This document shows, one piece after another, positions 57,007-64,000 of a stretch of DNA of 64,000 bases. The stretch spans positions 6,939,001-7,003,000 of the forward strand of contig NZ_CP108529.1 in NCBI RefSeq assembly GCF_036002945.1. The letters are read 5' to 3'. Within the stretch, counting starts at the first letter, position 1, and each line of letters begins with the position of its first letter. The notes beneath the pieces are model-generated. The model saw only the letters and a program-made list of their open reading frames with translations. It did no database searches and had not been told where the DNA came from. The DNA comes from Streptomyces sp. NBC_01224 (lineage in GTDB: Bacteria; Actinomycetota; Actinomycetes; Streptomycetales; Streptomycetaceae). Made by a program: the position numbers and the translations under genes.

Positions 57007-58806
57007 CTATCCTGCCGTGTCGCCCTCCATCGTGTTCTCCCCGGCCAGCGCCATGGCGGTGCCCACCAGCCCGATGTGGCTGAACGCCTGCGGGAAGTTG
57101 CCGAGCTGCCTGTGCCCGACGATGTCGTACTCCTCGGCGAGCAGCCCCACATCGTTGCGGAGCGCCAGGAGCTGCTCGAAGAGTTCTCCGGCCTCCTCGG
57201 CGCGCCCGGTCAGGAGCAGGGCGTCGGCCAGCCAGAACGAGCACGCCAGAAAGGCCCCTTCGCTGCCGGGCAGTCCGTCGATCGAGCTGCCGTCCGTGCT
57301 GTAGCGGCGGACCAGGCAGCCGCTGCCCAGCTCGTCCCGGACCGCGTCGACCGTCCCGATCATCCGGGGATCGTCCGGCGGCAGGAACCCGGTCCGGGGG
57401 ATCAGCAGCGTCGCGGCGTCCAGGTTCCGGGAGCCGTAGGACTGCGTGAAGGTGTTCCGTACCGGGTCGAATCCCTTCTCGCACACCTCCCGGTGCACGG
57501 CGTCCCGCATCACCCGCCACCGCTCGGCGTCGCCGGCCAGCGAGGGGTTCTTCTCCAGGGTGCGTACGGCACGGTCGGCGGCGACCCAGGCCATCACCTT
57601 GGAGTGCACGAAGTGGCGGCGCTGCCCCCTGATCTCCCACAGCCCCTCGTCCGGCTCGCGCCAGGTGGACTCCAGGAAGCCGAGCAGGCTGAGCTGAAGA
57701 CTCCAGGCGTGCGGCTTGTCGTCCAGGCCCGCCTCGCGCGCGAGCCGCAACGAGTCGATGACCTCTCCGTACACATCGAGCTGACGCTGGCGGACCGCGG
57801 CGTTACCGATCCGGACCGGGCTGGAGTTCTCGTATCCGGTCAGCCACGGCAGCTCCGACTCGGGCAGCCTGCGCTCGCCCGCCAGGCCGTACATGATCTG
57901 CAGGTCGGCCGGGTCCCCGGCGACGGCCCGCAGCAGCCAGTCCCGCCAGGCGGCGGCCTCCTCCAGATAACCGGCCGAGATGAGGGCACCGAGGGTGAGG
58001 GTGGAGTCCCGCAGCCAGCAGAAACGGTAGTCCCAGTTCCGTACGCCGCCGATCTCCTCGGGCAGTGAGGTGGTGGGAGCCGCCACGATGCCGCCGGTCG
58101 GGCCGAAGGTGAGCGCCTTCAACGTGATCAGCGAGCGGATCACCGCCTCCCGGTACGGGCCCCGGTACTTGCACTGCGCGGACCACTCCGCCCAGTCGGA
58201 CAGGGTGCTCTTCAACGCCTCGAACGGGTCGACGAGATCGGGGCGGGGCGAGTGCGAGGGGTGCCAGGTCAGGACGAACGCCACCTGTTCGCCCTCGGAG
58301 ACGGTGAACGACGAACAGGTGGAGAACTGCTGGCCCCACGTTCTGACCGGCGGCTCGCTGCGCAGCCAGGCCGAGTCCGGTCCCGCGACCGCCACCCGGT
58401 GCCCCTGCGAGCGGCGCACCCACGGCACGACCGAACCGAAGTCGAAGCGCAGCCGGATCACGGAACTCATGTCGACGGTGCCGCTGATGCCCTCGACGAT
58501 CCGCATGACATCGGGTTCCTGGTCGCGCTGCGGCATGAAGTCGATGACCTTGACCGTGCCGGTGCGCGTCTCCCAGAACGTCTCCAGGACGAGGGAGTCA
58601 CCCGCATAGGCGCGCCGGGTGCAGGTGCCCGCGTCCTTCGGGGCGATCCGCCAATGGCCGTTGTCCTCGTCGCCGAGCAGGGCCGCGAAGCAGGCGCCCG
58701 AATCGAAGCGAGGCAGGCAGAGCCAGTCGACAGAACCGTTCCTGCCGACCAGGGCGGCCGTCTGCAGATCGCCGATGAGGGCATAGTCCTCGATGAATGG
58801 GGTCAC
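57007..58806 (-). CDS. Glycoside hydrolase family 15 protein (trehalase/glucoamylase-like)
   Basis: A 599-residue cytosolic GH15 protein. It starts TPFIEDYALIGDLQTAALVG, the bacterial GH15 N-terminal domain, with GSVDWLCLPRFDSGACFAAL. The catalytic (alpha/alpha)6 barrel from about 215 has TTSLPEEIGGVRNWDYRFCW plus LRDSTLTLGAL with one catalytic Glu/Asp region, SLQLSLLGFLESTWREPDEG plus LWEIRG with acidic residues, and ACSFWLADALLLTGRAEEAG. Members include trehalases of mycobacteria and glucoamylase-like enzymes. No signal peptide, so an intracellular substrate such as trehalose is more likely. The start ATG is 120 bases from the SURF1 gene on the same strand. Confidence 0.9.
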   Translation of the reverse strand: MTPFIEDYALIGDLQTAALVGRNGSVDWLCLPRFDSGACFAALLGDEDNGHWRIAPKDAGTCTRRAYAGDSLVLETFWETRTGTVKVIDFMPQRDQEPDVMRIVEGISGTVDMSSVIRLRFDFGSVVPWVRRSQGHRVAVAGPDSAWLRSEPPVRTWGQQFSTCSSFTVSEGEQVAFVLTWHPSHSPRPDLVDPFEALKSTLSDWAEWSAQCKYRGPYREAVIRSLITLKALTFGPTGGIVAAPTTSLPEEIGGVRNWDYRFCWLRDSTLTLGALISAGYLEEAAAWRDWLLRAVAGDPADLQIMYGLAGERRLPESELPWLTGYENSSPVRIGNAAVRQRQLDVYGEVIDSLRLAREAGLDDKPHAWSLQLSLLGFLESTWREPDEGLWEIRGQRRHFVHSKVMAWVAADRAVRTLEKNPSLAGDAERWRVMRDAVHREVCEKGFDPVRNTFTQSYGSRNLDAATLLIPRTGFLPPDDPRMIGTVDAVRDELGSGCLVRRYSTDGSSIDGLPGSEGAFLACSFWLADALLLTGRAEEAGELFEQLLALRNDVGLLAEEYDIVGHRQLGNFPQAFSHIGLVGTAMALAGENTMEGDTAG

Positions 58807-58926
58807 GTTCTGGCGTGTTCCCGAACCTGGGCCTCGCTAAGCAGTCCCAGGAGAGATGGGTGTCACTCCGACGGACAGCTGGAGCCGGCCCCCGGACAGC
58901 GCGCCGACACCCGGGCGGAGCCGGTG

Positions 58927-59784
58927 TCAGGCCGTCGCGGGTTCCGGCTGCTCCGGCTTCTTCGGCTCGGAGGCATCCTGCTCCCCGGCGGCGGCCTTGG
59001 CCGCGGCCTCCACCCGGTCGCGCTTCTCCCTGCGGGCGAGGACCACGAAGCCGACCGGGACACCGGCGGCGAACAGCCACCACTGCACGGCGTACGCCAT
59101 GTGCGGGCCGATCGAGCTGTCGTCGGGAGCCGCGATCAGTTCCGGGGAGTCGCCGGAGGGCTCGGGTCCGGTCTGCTCGATGTAGCCGCCGAGCACGGGC
59201 CGGGAGAGCCTCTTGGCCTCCTGGGCGCTGTTGATCAGCATCACCTGGCGGTCCGGCAGGTCCGAGATGTCCTTGATGCCGCTGGCGCTCGTCGTCTCGT
59301 CGGCCTTGAGTCGCCCGGTGACGGTCACTTCGCCCTTGGGCACGGCCGGTACGTCGGGGAAGGCGCGCTGGCTGTCGGCGGAGGGTACCCAGCCGCGGTT
59401 GACCAGGACCGTGCCGCCGCCCTTGAGGTCGAGCGGGATCAGTACATGGACGCCGATCCGGCCGTCGGTGGAGGTCCTGCGGCGTACGACCACCTCGTGC
59501 GCGGTGTCGTACGTACCCGTGGCCGTCACCGCTCGCCAGTAGTCGGAGCGCGGGACCGTGTGACCCGGAGAGGTGAGCGAGGCGACCGGAACCGGTTTCG
59601 CCTTGAGGTTGTGGGAGATCAGAGAGTTCTGCGCGACCTTGTGCTCATGCCGGTGCAGCTGCCAGAAGCCCAGTTCGACCATCGTGGGAATCAGGACGAG
59701 GGAGAGGAGGGCGAGGATCAGCCACTGCCGGGTCAACAGGAAGCGGTACACCCCATGACGGTACAACTGCGTCATGGGGTGCAT
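58927..59784 (-). CDS. SURF1-family cytochrome oxidase biogenesis protein
   Basis: A protein of up to 285 residues. A first membrane helix (QWLILALLSLVLIPTMVELG, about 21-40) is followed by FWQLHRHEHK, the SURF1 hallmark. An external beta-rich domain has YWRAVTATGTYDTAHEVVVR and VNRGWVPSADS. A second helix (HMAYAVQWWLFAAGVPVGFV, about 226-245) precedes a basic tail ending in Lys/Glu/Pro-rich text. SURF1 proteins help assemble the heme a site of aa3-type oxidase. The start is uncertain: an ATG three codons later and a GTG near 59751 are also possible, and none has a good ribosome site. Confidence 0.88.
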   Translation of the reverse strand: MHPMTQLYRHGVYRFLLTRQWLILALLSLVLIPTMVELGFWQLHRHEHKVAQNSLISHNLKAKPVPVASLTSPGHTVPRSDYWRAVTATGTYDTAHEVVVRRRTSTDGRIGVHVLIPLDLKGGGTVLVNRGWVPSADSQRAFPDVPAVPKGEVTVTGRLKADETTSASGIKDISDLPDRQVMLINSAQEAKRLSRPVLGGYIEQTGPEPSGDSPELIAAPDDSSIGPHMAYAVQWWLFAAGVPVGFVVLARREKRDRVEAAAKAAAGEQDASEPKKPEQPEPATA

Positions 59785-59822
59785 CGCGGAGGGGTGGGGG
59801 AAGGGCGCGTGGCGGCCGGTGA

Positions 59823-60056
59823 TCAGACTTTGTCGACGATGCCCACCTTCCCCTCGGCGCGGGCGCAGTGACCGCCGCAGAACCAGTGCCCGTCGACCTC
59901 GACTCCCTGGCCGATGACCTGGACCCTGCAGTGTTCACAGATGGGCGCCATGCGGTGAATGGCGCAGGAGAAGCAGTCGAAGACGTGCACCGCGCCCTGC
60001 GCGTGCACCTCGAAGGACATGCCGTAGTCGTTTCCACAAACCTCGCAACGTGCCAT
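59823..60056 (-). CDS. Small Cys/His-rich zinc-binding protein
   Basis: A 77-residue protein with C-x2-C pairs: C-E-V-C near the start (MARCEVCGNDYGMSFEV), then FDCFSCAIHRMAPICEHCRV (two CxxC-type pairs) and HWFCGGHCARAEG. The nine or so Cys and four His residues suggest two or three zinc knuckles of zinc-ribbon type. It resembles small prokaryotic metallothionein-like proteins of actinomycetes. It lies on the minus strand 38 bases before the SURF1 start and 64 bases after the exonuclease gene. Role unknown; zinc buffering or a protein-binding zinc ribbon are both plausible. Confidence 0.75.
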   Translation of the reverse strand: MARCEVCGNDYGMSFEVHAQGAVHVFDCFSCAIHRMAPICEHCRVQVIGQGVEVDGHWFCGGHCARAEGKVGIVDKV

Positions 60057-60120
60057 GCGCCACAGGGTGGGACGCAAGGGCGGCGGCGGGCGAGCGGCGG
60101 GCGGGCGAGTCGTCCCTGGT

Positions 60121-61113
60121 TCACTCCGATGACGGCGCGGCCGCCCGCGTCGACGCCGGCGCCACATCGCGCAACAGATGGGTGAACGCGCTCTCGTCCA
60201 GAACCGGTGTGCCGAACGACTTCGCCTTCACCGTCTTCGACGTCGCCGAGTCCGGGTCATTGGTGACGAGCAGGCTGGTCAGCCGGGACACACTGGTCGC
60301 CACGTGCAGCCCGGCCTCCACGGCCCGGTCCTCCAGCAGCTCGCGGTCGACGGAGGTGTCCCCCGAGAACGCCACCCGCATGCCCTGCATGAGAGGTTTG
60401 TCCTTCTCGTACCGTCCGGGGTTCGGATACGGGCACGCCGGACGCTTACGTGAGGGACGCCAGCTGTTCTGACCGTACGAAGGCTGGTAGCCGACCCGCG
60501 GTGTGACCGGGGAGTCCGACCACTCGGTCAACGGCCGGCACTCCAGCAACGGCAGCCGCACCCCGCCCCGCGCCGCCGCATGCAGACTCGGCCGGAACGC
60601 CTCGGCCAGCACCCGGGCGTCGTCCAGGGCATGGTGGGCGCGCTGCTGCACGACTCCGAAGTGCGCGGCCAGCGACTCCAGCTTGTGGTTGGGCAGCGGC
60701 AGCCGCAGCTCCTTGGACAGCGCGATGGTGCACAGTCGCTGCTCGACGGGGGCGATGACCGAGGCCCGTGCGTACTCCCGGGCCAGCATCGACCAGTCGA
60801 AAGCCGCGTTGTGCGCGACGAGTACGCGGTTCGCGAGCCGCTCGGAGAGCTGGGCGGCGACCTCCGGGAAGAGCGGAGCGCCTTCGAGGACATCACTGGT
60901 CAGCCCGTGGATCCAGACCGGACCGGGATCACGCAGAGGGTTGACGAGGGTGTACCAGTGGTCCTCGACATTGCCCTGCGCGTCCAGGCGGTAGACGGCA
61001 GCGGACACTATCCGGTCGTCCCGTGCGAGTCCGGTGGTCTCCACGTCGACGACCGCGTACCCCTGCGGGTAGGCGGTCGGCCACGGTGCTGCGGTCTGGC
61101 GGTCGTCGAGCAT
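60121..61113 (-). CDS. DEDDh 3'-5' exonuclease with C-terminal BRCT domain
   Basis: A 330-residue protein. The DnaQ-like exonuclease domain (about 15-185) has Exo I G-Y-A-V-V-D-V-E-T-T-G, Exo II VLVAHNAAFDWSMLAREYAR and Exo III with the catalytic His and Asp in QQRAHHALDDARVLAEAF. A basic linker follows (about 190-245). The C-terminal BRCT domain has GMRVAFSGDTSVDRELLEDR, AVEAGLHVATSVSRLTSLLV and KAKSFGTPVLDESAFTHLL. It probably acts in DNA repair or proofreading, with the BRCT domain as a docking unit. The ATG fits the family; a GTG two codons earlier is also possible. Confidence 0.88.
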   Translation of the reverse strand: MLDDRQTAAPWPTAYPQGYAVVDVETTGLARDDRIVSAAVYRLDAQGNVEDHWYTLVNPLRDPGPVWIHGLTSDVLEGAPLFPEVAAQLSERLANRVLVAHNAAFDWSMLAREYARASVIAPVEQRLCTIALSKELRLPLPNHKLESLAAHFGVVQQRAHHALDDARVLAEAFRPSLHAAARGGVRLPLLECRPLTEWSDSPVTPRVGYQPSYGQNSWRPSRKRPACPYPNPGRYEKDKPLMQGMRVAFSGDTSVDRELLEDRAVEAGLHVATSVSRLTSLLVTNDPDSATSKTVKAKSFGTPVLDESAFTHLLRDVAPASTRAAAPSSE

Positions 61114-61148
61114 GGTCACAGAGAATACGGGCCGCGACTGACAGTCTC

Positions 61149-61823
61149 CTATTCGGCTGTCTCCCGCCCCCGCATGCCGGTTCCACGGCGCGACCGCTGT
61201 TGTACGGACCCGGCCAGCAGCCCCTCCACCAGGGCACGTACAGAATCCGCGAACAGCCGGTCCGGGTCGGCGGGCCGGGCCAGTGCGCGGGCCAGCGCCG
61301 GGTCGTCGTCCGCGGTGGACGCGGCCCACAGATCGCCCTCGCCGGGTGACTGGACGGGGGACCGCTCCCGGTTGCGTTCGACGAGCAGGAAGCCGACGGT
61401 CTGGAACTGCACCGCGCGCACCGCTGCCGCCGCCCGCGCCCCGCGCAGCCCCGCGGCGTGCACCTCGTGGACGAGGGCCTGTTGCGCGGGGAGGAACATC
61501 CGCTCGGTGAGCCCTCGTTCGTGGACCATCGCGATCAGATGCGGCCTGGCCCGCAGTTCGCGGTGCAGGCCGCGGGCGACGGAGACGATACGGGCCGCCG
61601 GGGTCCGGCCGGCCGGGCGGAGGGTGCCCATCTCCTGCACGGTGCGCTCGACGAGGGCGTCCAGCAGCGATTCACGATTGCCGACGTGCCAGTAGATCGA
61701 CGTGACCGCGGTGCCCAGTTCCGCGGCGAGAGCGCGCATGGTGAGGGCCTGCGGGCCGTTCCGCTTCACCAGGGCGCCGGCCGTGTCCAGGACCTCTTCG
61801 CGGGTCAGTGACGATCGCGCCAC
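61149..61823 (-). CDS. TetR-family transcriptional regulator
   Basis: A 224-residue regulator. The TetR helix-turn-helix is LTREEVLDTAGALVKRNGPQ, then ALTMRALAAELGTAVTSIYW and HVGNRESLLDALV (residues 6-58). The ligand-binding part (about 70-215) is helical, in the style of TetR_C-type domains, with RGLHRELRARPHLIAMVHER. It is divergent from a three-gene catabolic operon across 150 bases with a TGTAAC-N3-GTTACA palindrome, so it is the likely repressor of that operon. The inducer is probably a pathway substrate or CoA ester (inference). Confidence 0.92.
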   Translation of the reverse strand: MARSSLTREEVLDTAGALVKRNGPQALTMRALAAELGTAVTSIYWHVGNRESLLDALVERTVQEMGTLRPAGRTPAARIVSVARGLHRELRARPHLIAMVHERGLTERMFLPAQQALVHEVHAAGLRGARAAAAVRAVQFQTVGFLLVERNRERSPVQSPGEGDLWAASTADDDPALARALARPADPDRLFADSVRALVEGLLAGSVQQRSRRGTGMRGRETAE

Positions 61824-61884
61824 AGGGCTCCTTGATTCTCGAACTCCGTTACGTGCATGCCTATTTACCCTTCATCGGCGTCGG

Positions 61885-61899
61885 TGTAACTGTGTTACA
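61885..61899. promoter_or_regulatory. TetR operator candidate TGTAAC-TGT-GTTACA
   Basis: A perfect 6-bp inverted repeat with 3-base spacer lies between the divergent TetR gene and the ADC-like gene. It is 62 bases before the TetR start and 75 bases before the ADC-like start. Its AT content and symmetry are unusual for this region. Confidence 0.6.
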
Positions 61900-61973
61900 G
61901 AACCGGCACGGAGAACCGGGACACCGAGACACAGGGAACCGATTCACGGACGATCGAGAAAGGGTGGTACGGC

Positions 61974-62774
61974 ATGGCACGTGTACGGTACGGCGCGCGC
62001 ACCGAGGCCGAGATCGCGGCGGCCCGCGCGGCCCGCTCCACGCTCCCCGACATCTGGTCCACCGGTGTGGTGGCCCTCTGGGAGAGCGACCCCGACGCGG
62101 TCGCGGCCGTCCTTCCGCCGCCCCTCAAGCCCGCCGAGCGCCCGCTCGTCCGGGCCAACATCAGTACGGTCGAACTCCCCGGCTACCCACTCGGTGCGGG
62201 CTCCGTCGCCGTCGCCGCCGTCCACGACGGCCACGAGGGCTGGTATCCGCTCGTCATGCCGATGACCCATGAACGGGCTCTGATCGGCGGCCGTGAGGTG
62301 TTCGGCGAACCGAAGAAGCTCGGCGAGGTGACCGTCGAACGCGACGGCCTCGTCGTCCGTGCCGCGCTCGCCCGGCACGGCATCGCGTTCGTCGAGGTGC
62401 GCGGCGCGGTCAGCGGGCCGCTCCCGCTGCCGCGGCCGACGGCCAAGCTCGACTTCTACTTCAAATTCCTGCCCGCGGTGGACGGCGAGGGCTTCGACTC
62501 CGACCCCGTCCTGATCCACTGCACCCGTCACGAGAAGGTCCGCAGACTGGAACGCATCTCGGGCGATGTGGTGCTGCGCGAGTCGGTGTACGACCCGGTC
62601 GCCGACCTCCCCGTACGACGGCTGGTCGACCTCACCATCGGCGAGAAGACCAGCGACCAGCGGGGCAGGGCCGTGGAGCGGGTGAGCGCCCAGGCCCTGC
62701 TGCCGTACATCCACCAGCGTTACGACGACCCGCAGCAGATCCACGACGGCCCGCCGGAAGGAAGCGTCCGATGA
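61974..62774 (+). CDS. Acetoacetate decarboxylase-family protein
   Basis: A 266-residue protein of the ADC superfamily. The start is a charged YGARTEAEIAAARAARSTLP. The core has VVALWESDPDAVAAVLPPPL, YPLVMPMTHERALIGGREVF and G-E-P-K-K-L-G, where the lysine pair matches the catalytic and pKa-tuning lysines of acetoacetate decarboxylases (near 115). Then come VEVRGAVSGPLPLPRPTAKL and DFYFKFLPAVDGEGFDSDPV. Family members also act as aldolase-dehydratases on other keto acids. It is the first gene of the TetR-controlled operon; its stop overlaps the next ATG by four bases. Confidence 0.85.
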   Translation: MARVRYGARTEAEIAAARAARSTLPDIWSTGVVALWESDPDAVAAVLPPPLKPAERPLVRANISTVELPGYPLGAGSVAVAAVHDGHEGWYPLVMPMTHERALIGGREVFGEPKKLGEVTVERDGLVVRAALARHGIAFVEVRGAVSGPLPLPRPTAKLDFYFKFLPAVDGEGFDSDPVLIHCTRHEKVRRLERISGDVVLRESVYDPVADLPVRRLVDLTIGEKTSDQRGRAVERVSAQALLPYIHQRYDDPQQIHDGPPEGSVR

Positions 62775-63655
62775 GACTCGAGGAGGGCCAGGTCGCCGTC
62801 GTCACCGGCGCCGCGAGCGGCATCGGCCTGGCGATGGCACGCAGGTTCGCTGCCGAGGGGCTGAGGGTCGTCCTCGCCGATGTGGAGGAAGGCGCGCTCG
62901 ACAAGGCGGCGGGCGAGCTGCGCGAGAACGGTGCGCAGGTGCTGGCGCGGGTGGTCGACGTCAGCGAGCGGGACTCCGTCCAGGCTCTCGCCGACGCCGC
63001 GTACGACACCTTCGGCGCCGTCCATGTGCTGTGCAACAACGCGGGCGTCGGCTCCGGTGCCGAAGGGCGGATGTGGGAGCACGAGCCGAACGACTGGAAG
63101 TGGGCGTTCGCGGTCAATGTGTGGGGTGTCTTCCACGGCATCCAGGCGTTCGTGCCGCGCATGATCGCGGGCGGCGACCCCGGCCATGTCGTCAACACCT
63201 CGTCCGGCGACGGCGGGATCGCCCCGCTGCCGACCGCCTCCGTGTACGCGGTCACCAAGTCCGCCGTCGTCACGATGACCGAGTCGCTGTACGCACATCT
63301 GAAGGCGGAGGGCGCGGCGGTCGGCGCCTCGGTGCTCTTCCCCGGCCCGCACATGCTCCGTACCGGACTGTGGGAGTCGCACCGCAACCGGCCGGAGCGG
63401 TACGCCAAGGAGCGCCCGCGCAGGACCCCGTACCGCAGCCTCGGCCAGTGGGAGTCCGCCATGCGGGCGGCGGGCCACGAGGTGGAGTTCACCCCGGTGG
63501 AGGACGTCGCGGGGACCGTCGTGGACGGGATACGCGCCGACCGCTTCTGGATGCTGCCGGACAGCGAGCACAGCGACCGGCAGATCCGCGCCAGGTCGCA
63601 GTCGATGCTCGACCGGACCAACCCGTCGTACCTGGAGAGCTTCATACTCGACTGA
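62771..63655 (+). CDS. SDR-family NAD(P)-dependent oxidoreductase
   Basis: A 294-residue classical short-chain dehydrogenase. The nucleotide motif is VTGAASGIGLAMARRFAAEG (about 12-31), D-V-x-D is at RVVDVSERDS, and NNAGVG is at about 88-93. The catalytic Ser is in VVNTSSGDGGIAPLP (near 145), and the Y-A-V-T-K pair is at VYAVTKSAVVTMTESLYAHL (near 158). The C-terminal extension is longer than usual, with R-R-T-P-Y-R-S-L-G-Q-W. The specific substrate is unknown. It overlaps the ADC-like gene (ATGA) and lies 10 bases before the amidohydrolase, so all three are one operon. Confidence 0.92.
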   Translation: MRLEEGQVAVVTGAASGIGLAMARRFAAEGLRVVLADVEEGALDKAAGELRENGAQVLARVVDVSERDSVQALADAAYDTFGAVHVLCNNAGVGSGAEGRMWEHEPNDWKWAFAVNVWGVFHGIQAFVPRMIAGGDPGHVVNTSSGDGGIAPLPTASVYAVTKSAVVTMTESLYAHLKAEGAAVGASVLFPGPHMLRTGLWESHRNRPERYAKERPRRTPYRSLGQWESAMRAAGHEVEFTPVEDVAGTVVDGIRADRFWMLPDSEHSDRQIRARSQSMLDRTNPSYLESFILD

Positions 63656-63665
63656 GGAGCGAGCG

Positions 63666-64000
63666 ATGACCGACGACCCGTACCTGATCATCTCCTCCGA
63701 CTGCCACGCCGGGCTGCCCACCGAGGAGTACCGGCCCTATCTCGACGCCCGCTTCCACCGGGAGTTCGACGAATTCCTCGCCGGGCGCGACCGCCGCCGT
63801 GCGGAGATGACCCGCCTCGGCGTACGCAACGAGGCCTTCGCCGACAAGTGGTTCCACGACAACGAGGAGGGCCTGAAGGGCGGTTGGGACACCGCACAGC
63901 GTCTCAAGGAGCTCGACGGCGACGGGGTGGCGGCCGAGGTCGTCTTTCCCGACGCGGACGCCGTCGACAGCCGGACCGCCGCCCCGTTCGGCGTGGGCCT
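63666..64000 (+). CDS. Amidohydrolase-family (metal-dependent hydrolase) protein, 5' part
   Basis: The first 111 codons are in the window; the gene continues beyond the right edge. The start TDDPYLIISSDCHAGLPTEE is the typical beginning of Amidohydrolase_2 (ACMSD/TIM-barrel hydrolase) proteins of Streptomyces, with the metal-binding D-C-H at residues 12-14 in place of the classical HxH. FADKWFHDNEEGLKGGWDTA and RLKELDGDGVAAEVVFPDAD follow, the end of the first barrel strand region. The ATG lies ten bases after the SDR stop. Its reaction in the pathway with the ADC-like and SDR enzymes cannot be told from this part. Confidence 0.85.
   Translation, partial: MTDDPYLIISSDCHAGLPTEEYRPYLDARFHREFDEFLAGRDRRRAEMTRLGVRNEAFADKWFHDNEEGLKGGWDTAQRLKELDGDGVAAEVVFPDADAVDSRTAAPFGVG

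Overview
The window is chromosomal DNA of a high-GC actinomycete, almost certainly a Streptomyces. The codon bias is strong for G or C in the third position, GTG starts are frequent, and many genes overlap by ATGA or GTGA. It also carries Streptomyces hallmarks: an ectABCD cluster, an LAETG-anchored secreted protein, a WhiJ-type XRE/DUF397/ATPase triplet, the small GATC-binding nucleoid protein Gbn and a PHO box upstream of a Pit transporter. From memory, the order ect - LAETG protein - cob - pit - gbn resembles the SCO1839 to SCO1875 region of S. coelicolor in reverse orientation. This was not checked by alignment.

Layout. 1-3.7 kb: the 5' tip of a penicillin-binding protein gene, a GNAT gene, an IclR regulator and a divergent ketoglutarate-semialdehyde-type dehydrogenase coupled to a DUF1349 gene. 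3.7-12.4 kb: an accessory stretch with more relaxed codon use. It holds a 7-TM protein of unknown function, an XRE/DUF397/ATPase triplet, an orphan solute-binding lipoprotein, abutting remnants of an AraC regulator and an MFS pump, an orphan Imm52-like gene and a DsbA-like (FrnE) oxidoreductase. 12.5-16.5 kb: a class V aminotransferase, a MarR/ene-reductase divergent pair with two matching operators, and a VOC/DinB-like fusion. 16.5-19.8 kb: ectABCD (minus strand), ending in a 19-bp hairpin. 20.1-23.9 kb: another class V aminotransferase, an amidohydrolase and the LAETG protein.

24.0-42.6 kb: the aerobic-type cobalamin cluster in two minus-strand runs. The first is cobD-cobQ-cobN-chelatase ATPase-cobO-cobB-cobI, headed by a B12 riboswitch. 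The second is cobM-cobL-cobGJ-cobH-cbiX-cobC. A ZIP-family metal transporter lies between the runs on the plus strand. Most cob genes overlap by 1-17 bases, which implies tight translational coupling. Corrin-ring methylation, cobalt insertion, a,c-amidation, adenosylation, amidation and aminopropanol attachment are all represented.

42.7-64 kb: a Pit phosphate transporter with a small membrane partner and an upstream PHO box, a class II aldolase, an alpha/beta hydrolase, an unknown helical protein, a second VOC protein and a zinc metallopeptidase. These are followed by an ABC-F ATPase with a possible leaderless leader peptide, gbn, an enoyl-CoA hydratase and a five-gene Asp23/AmaP envelope-stress operon with a divergent Asp23-like gene. 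Then come GH15 and SDR genes, SURF1, a small zinc-binding protein, a DEDDh exonuclease with a BRCT domain, and a TetR-controlled operon (ADC-like, SDR, amidohydrolase) that runs off the right edge. I saw no tRNA, rRNA, CRISPR array, intact insertion sequence or prophage.
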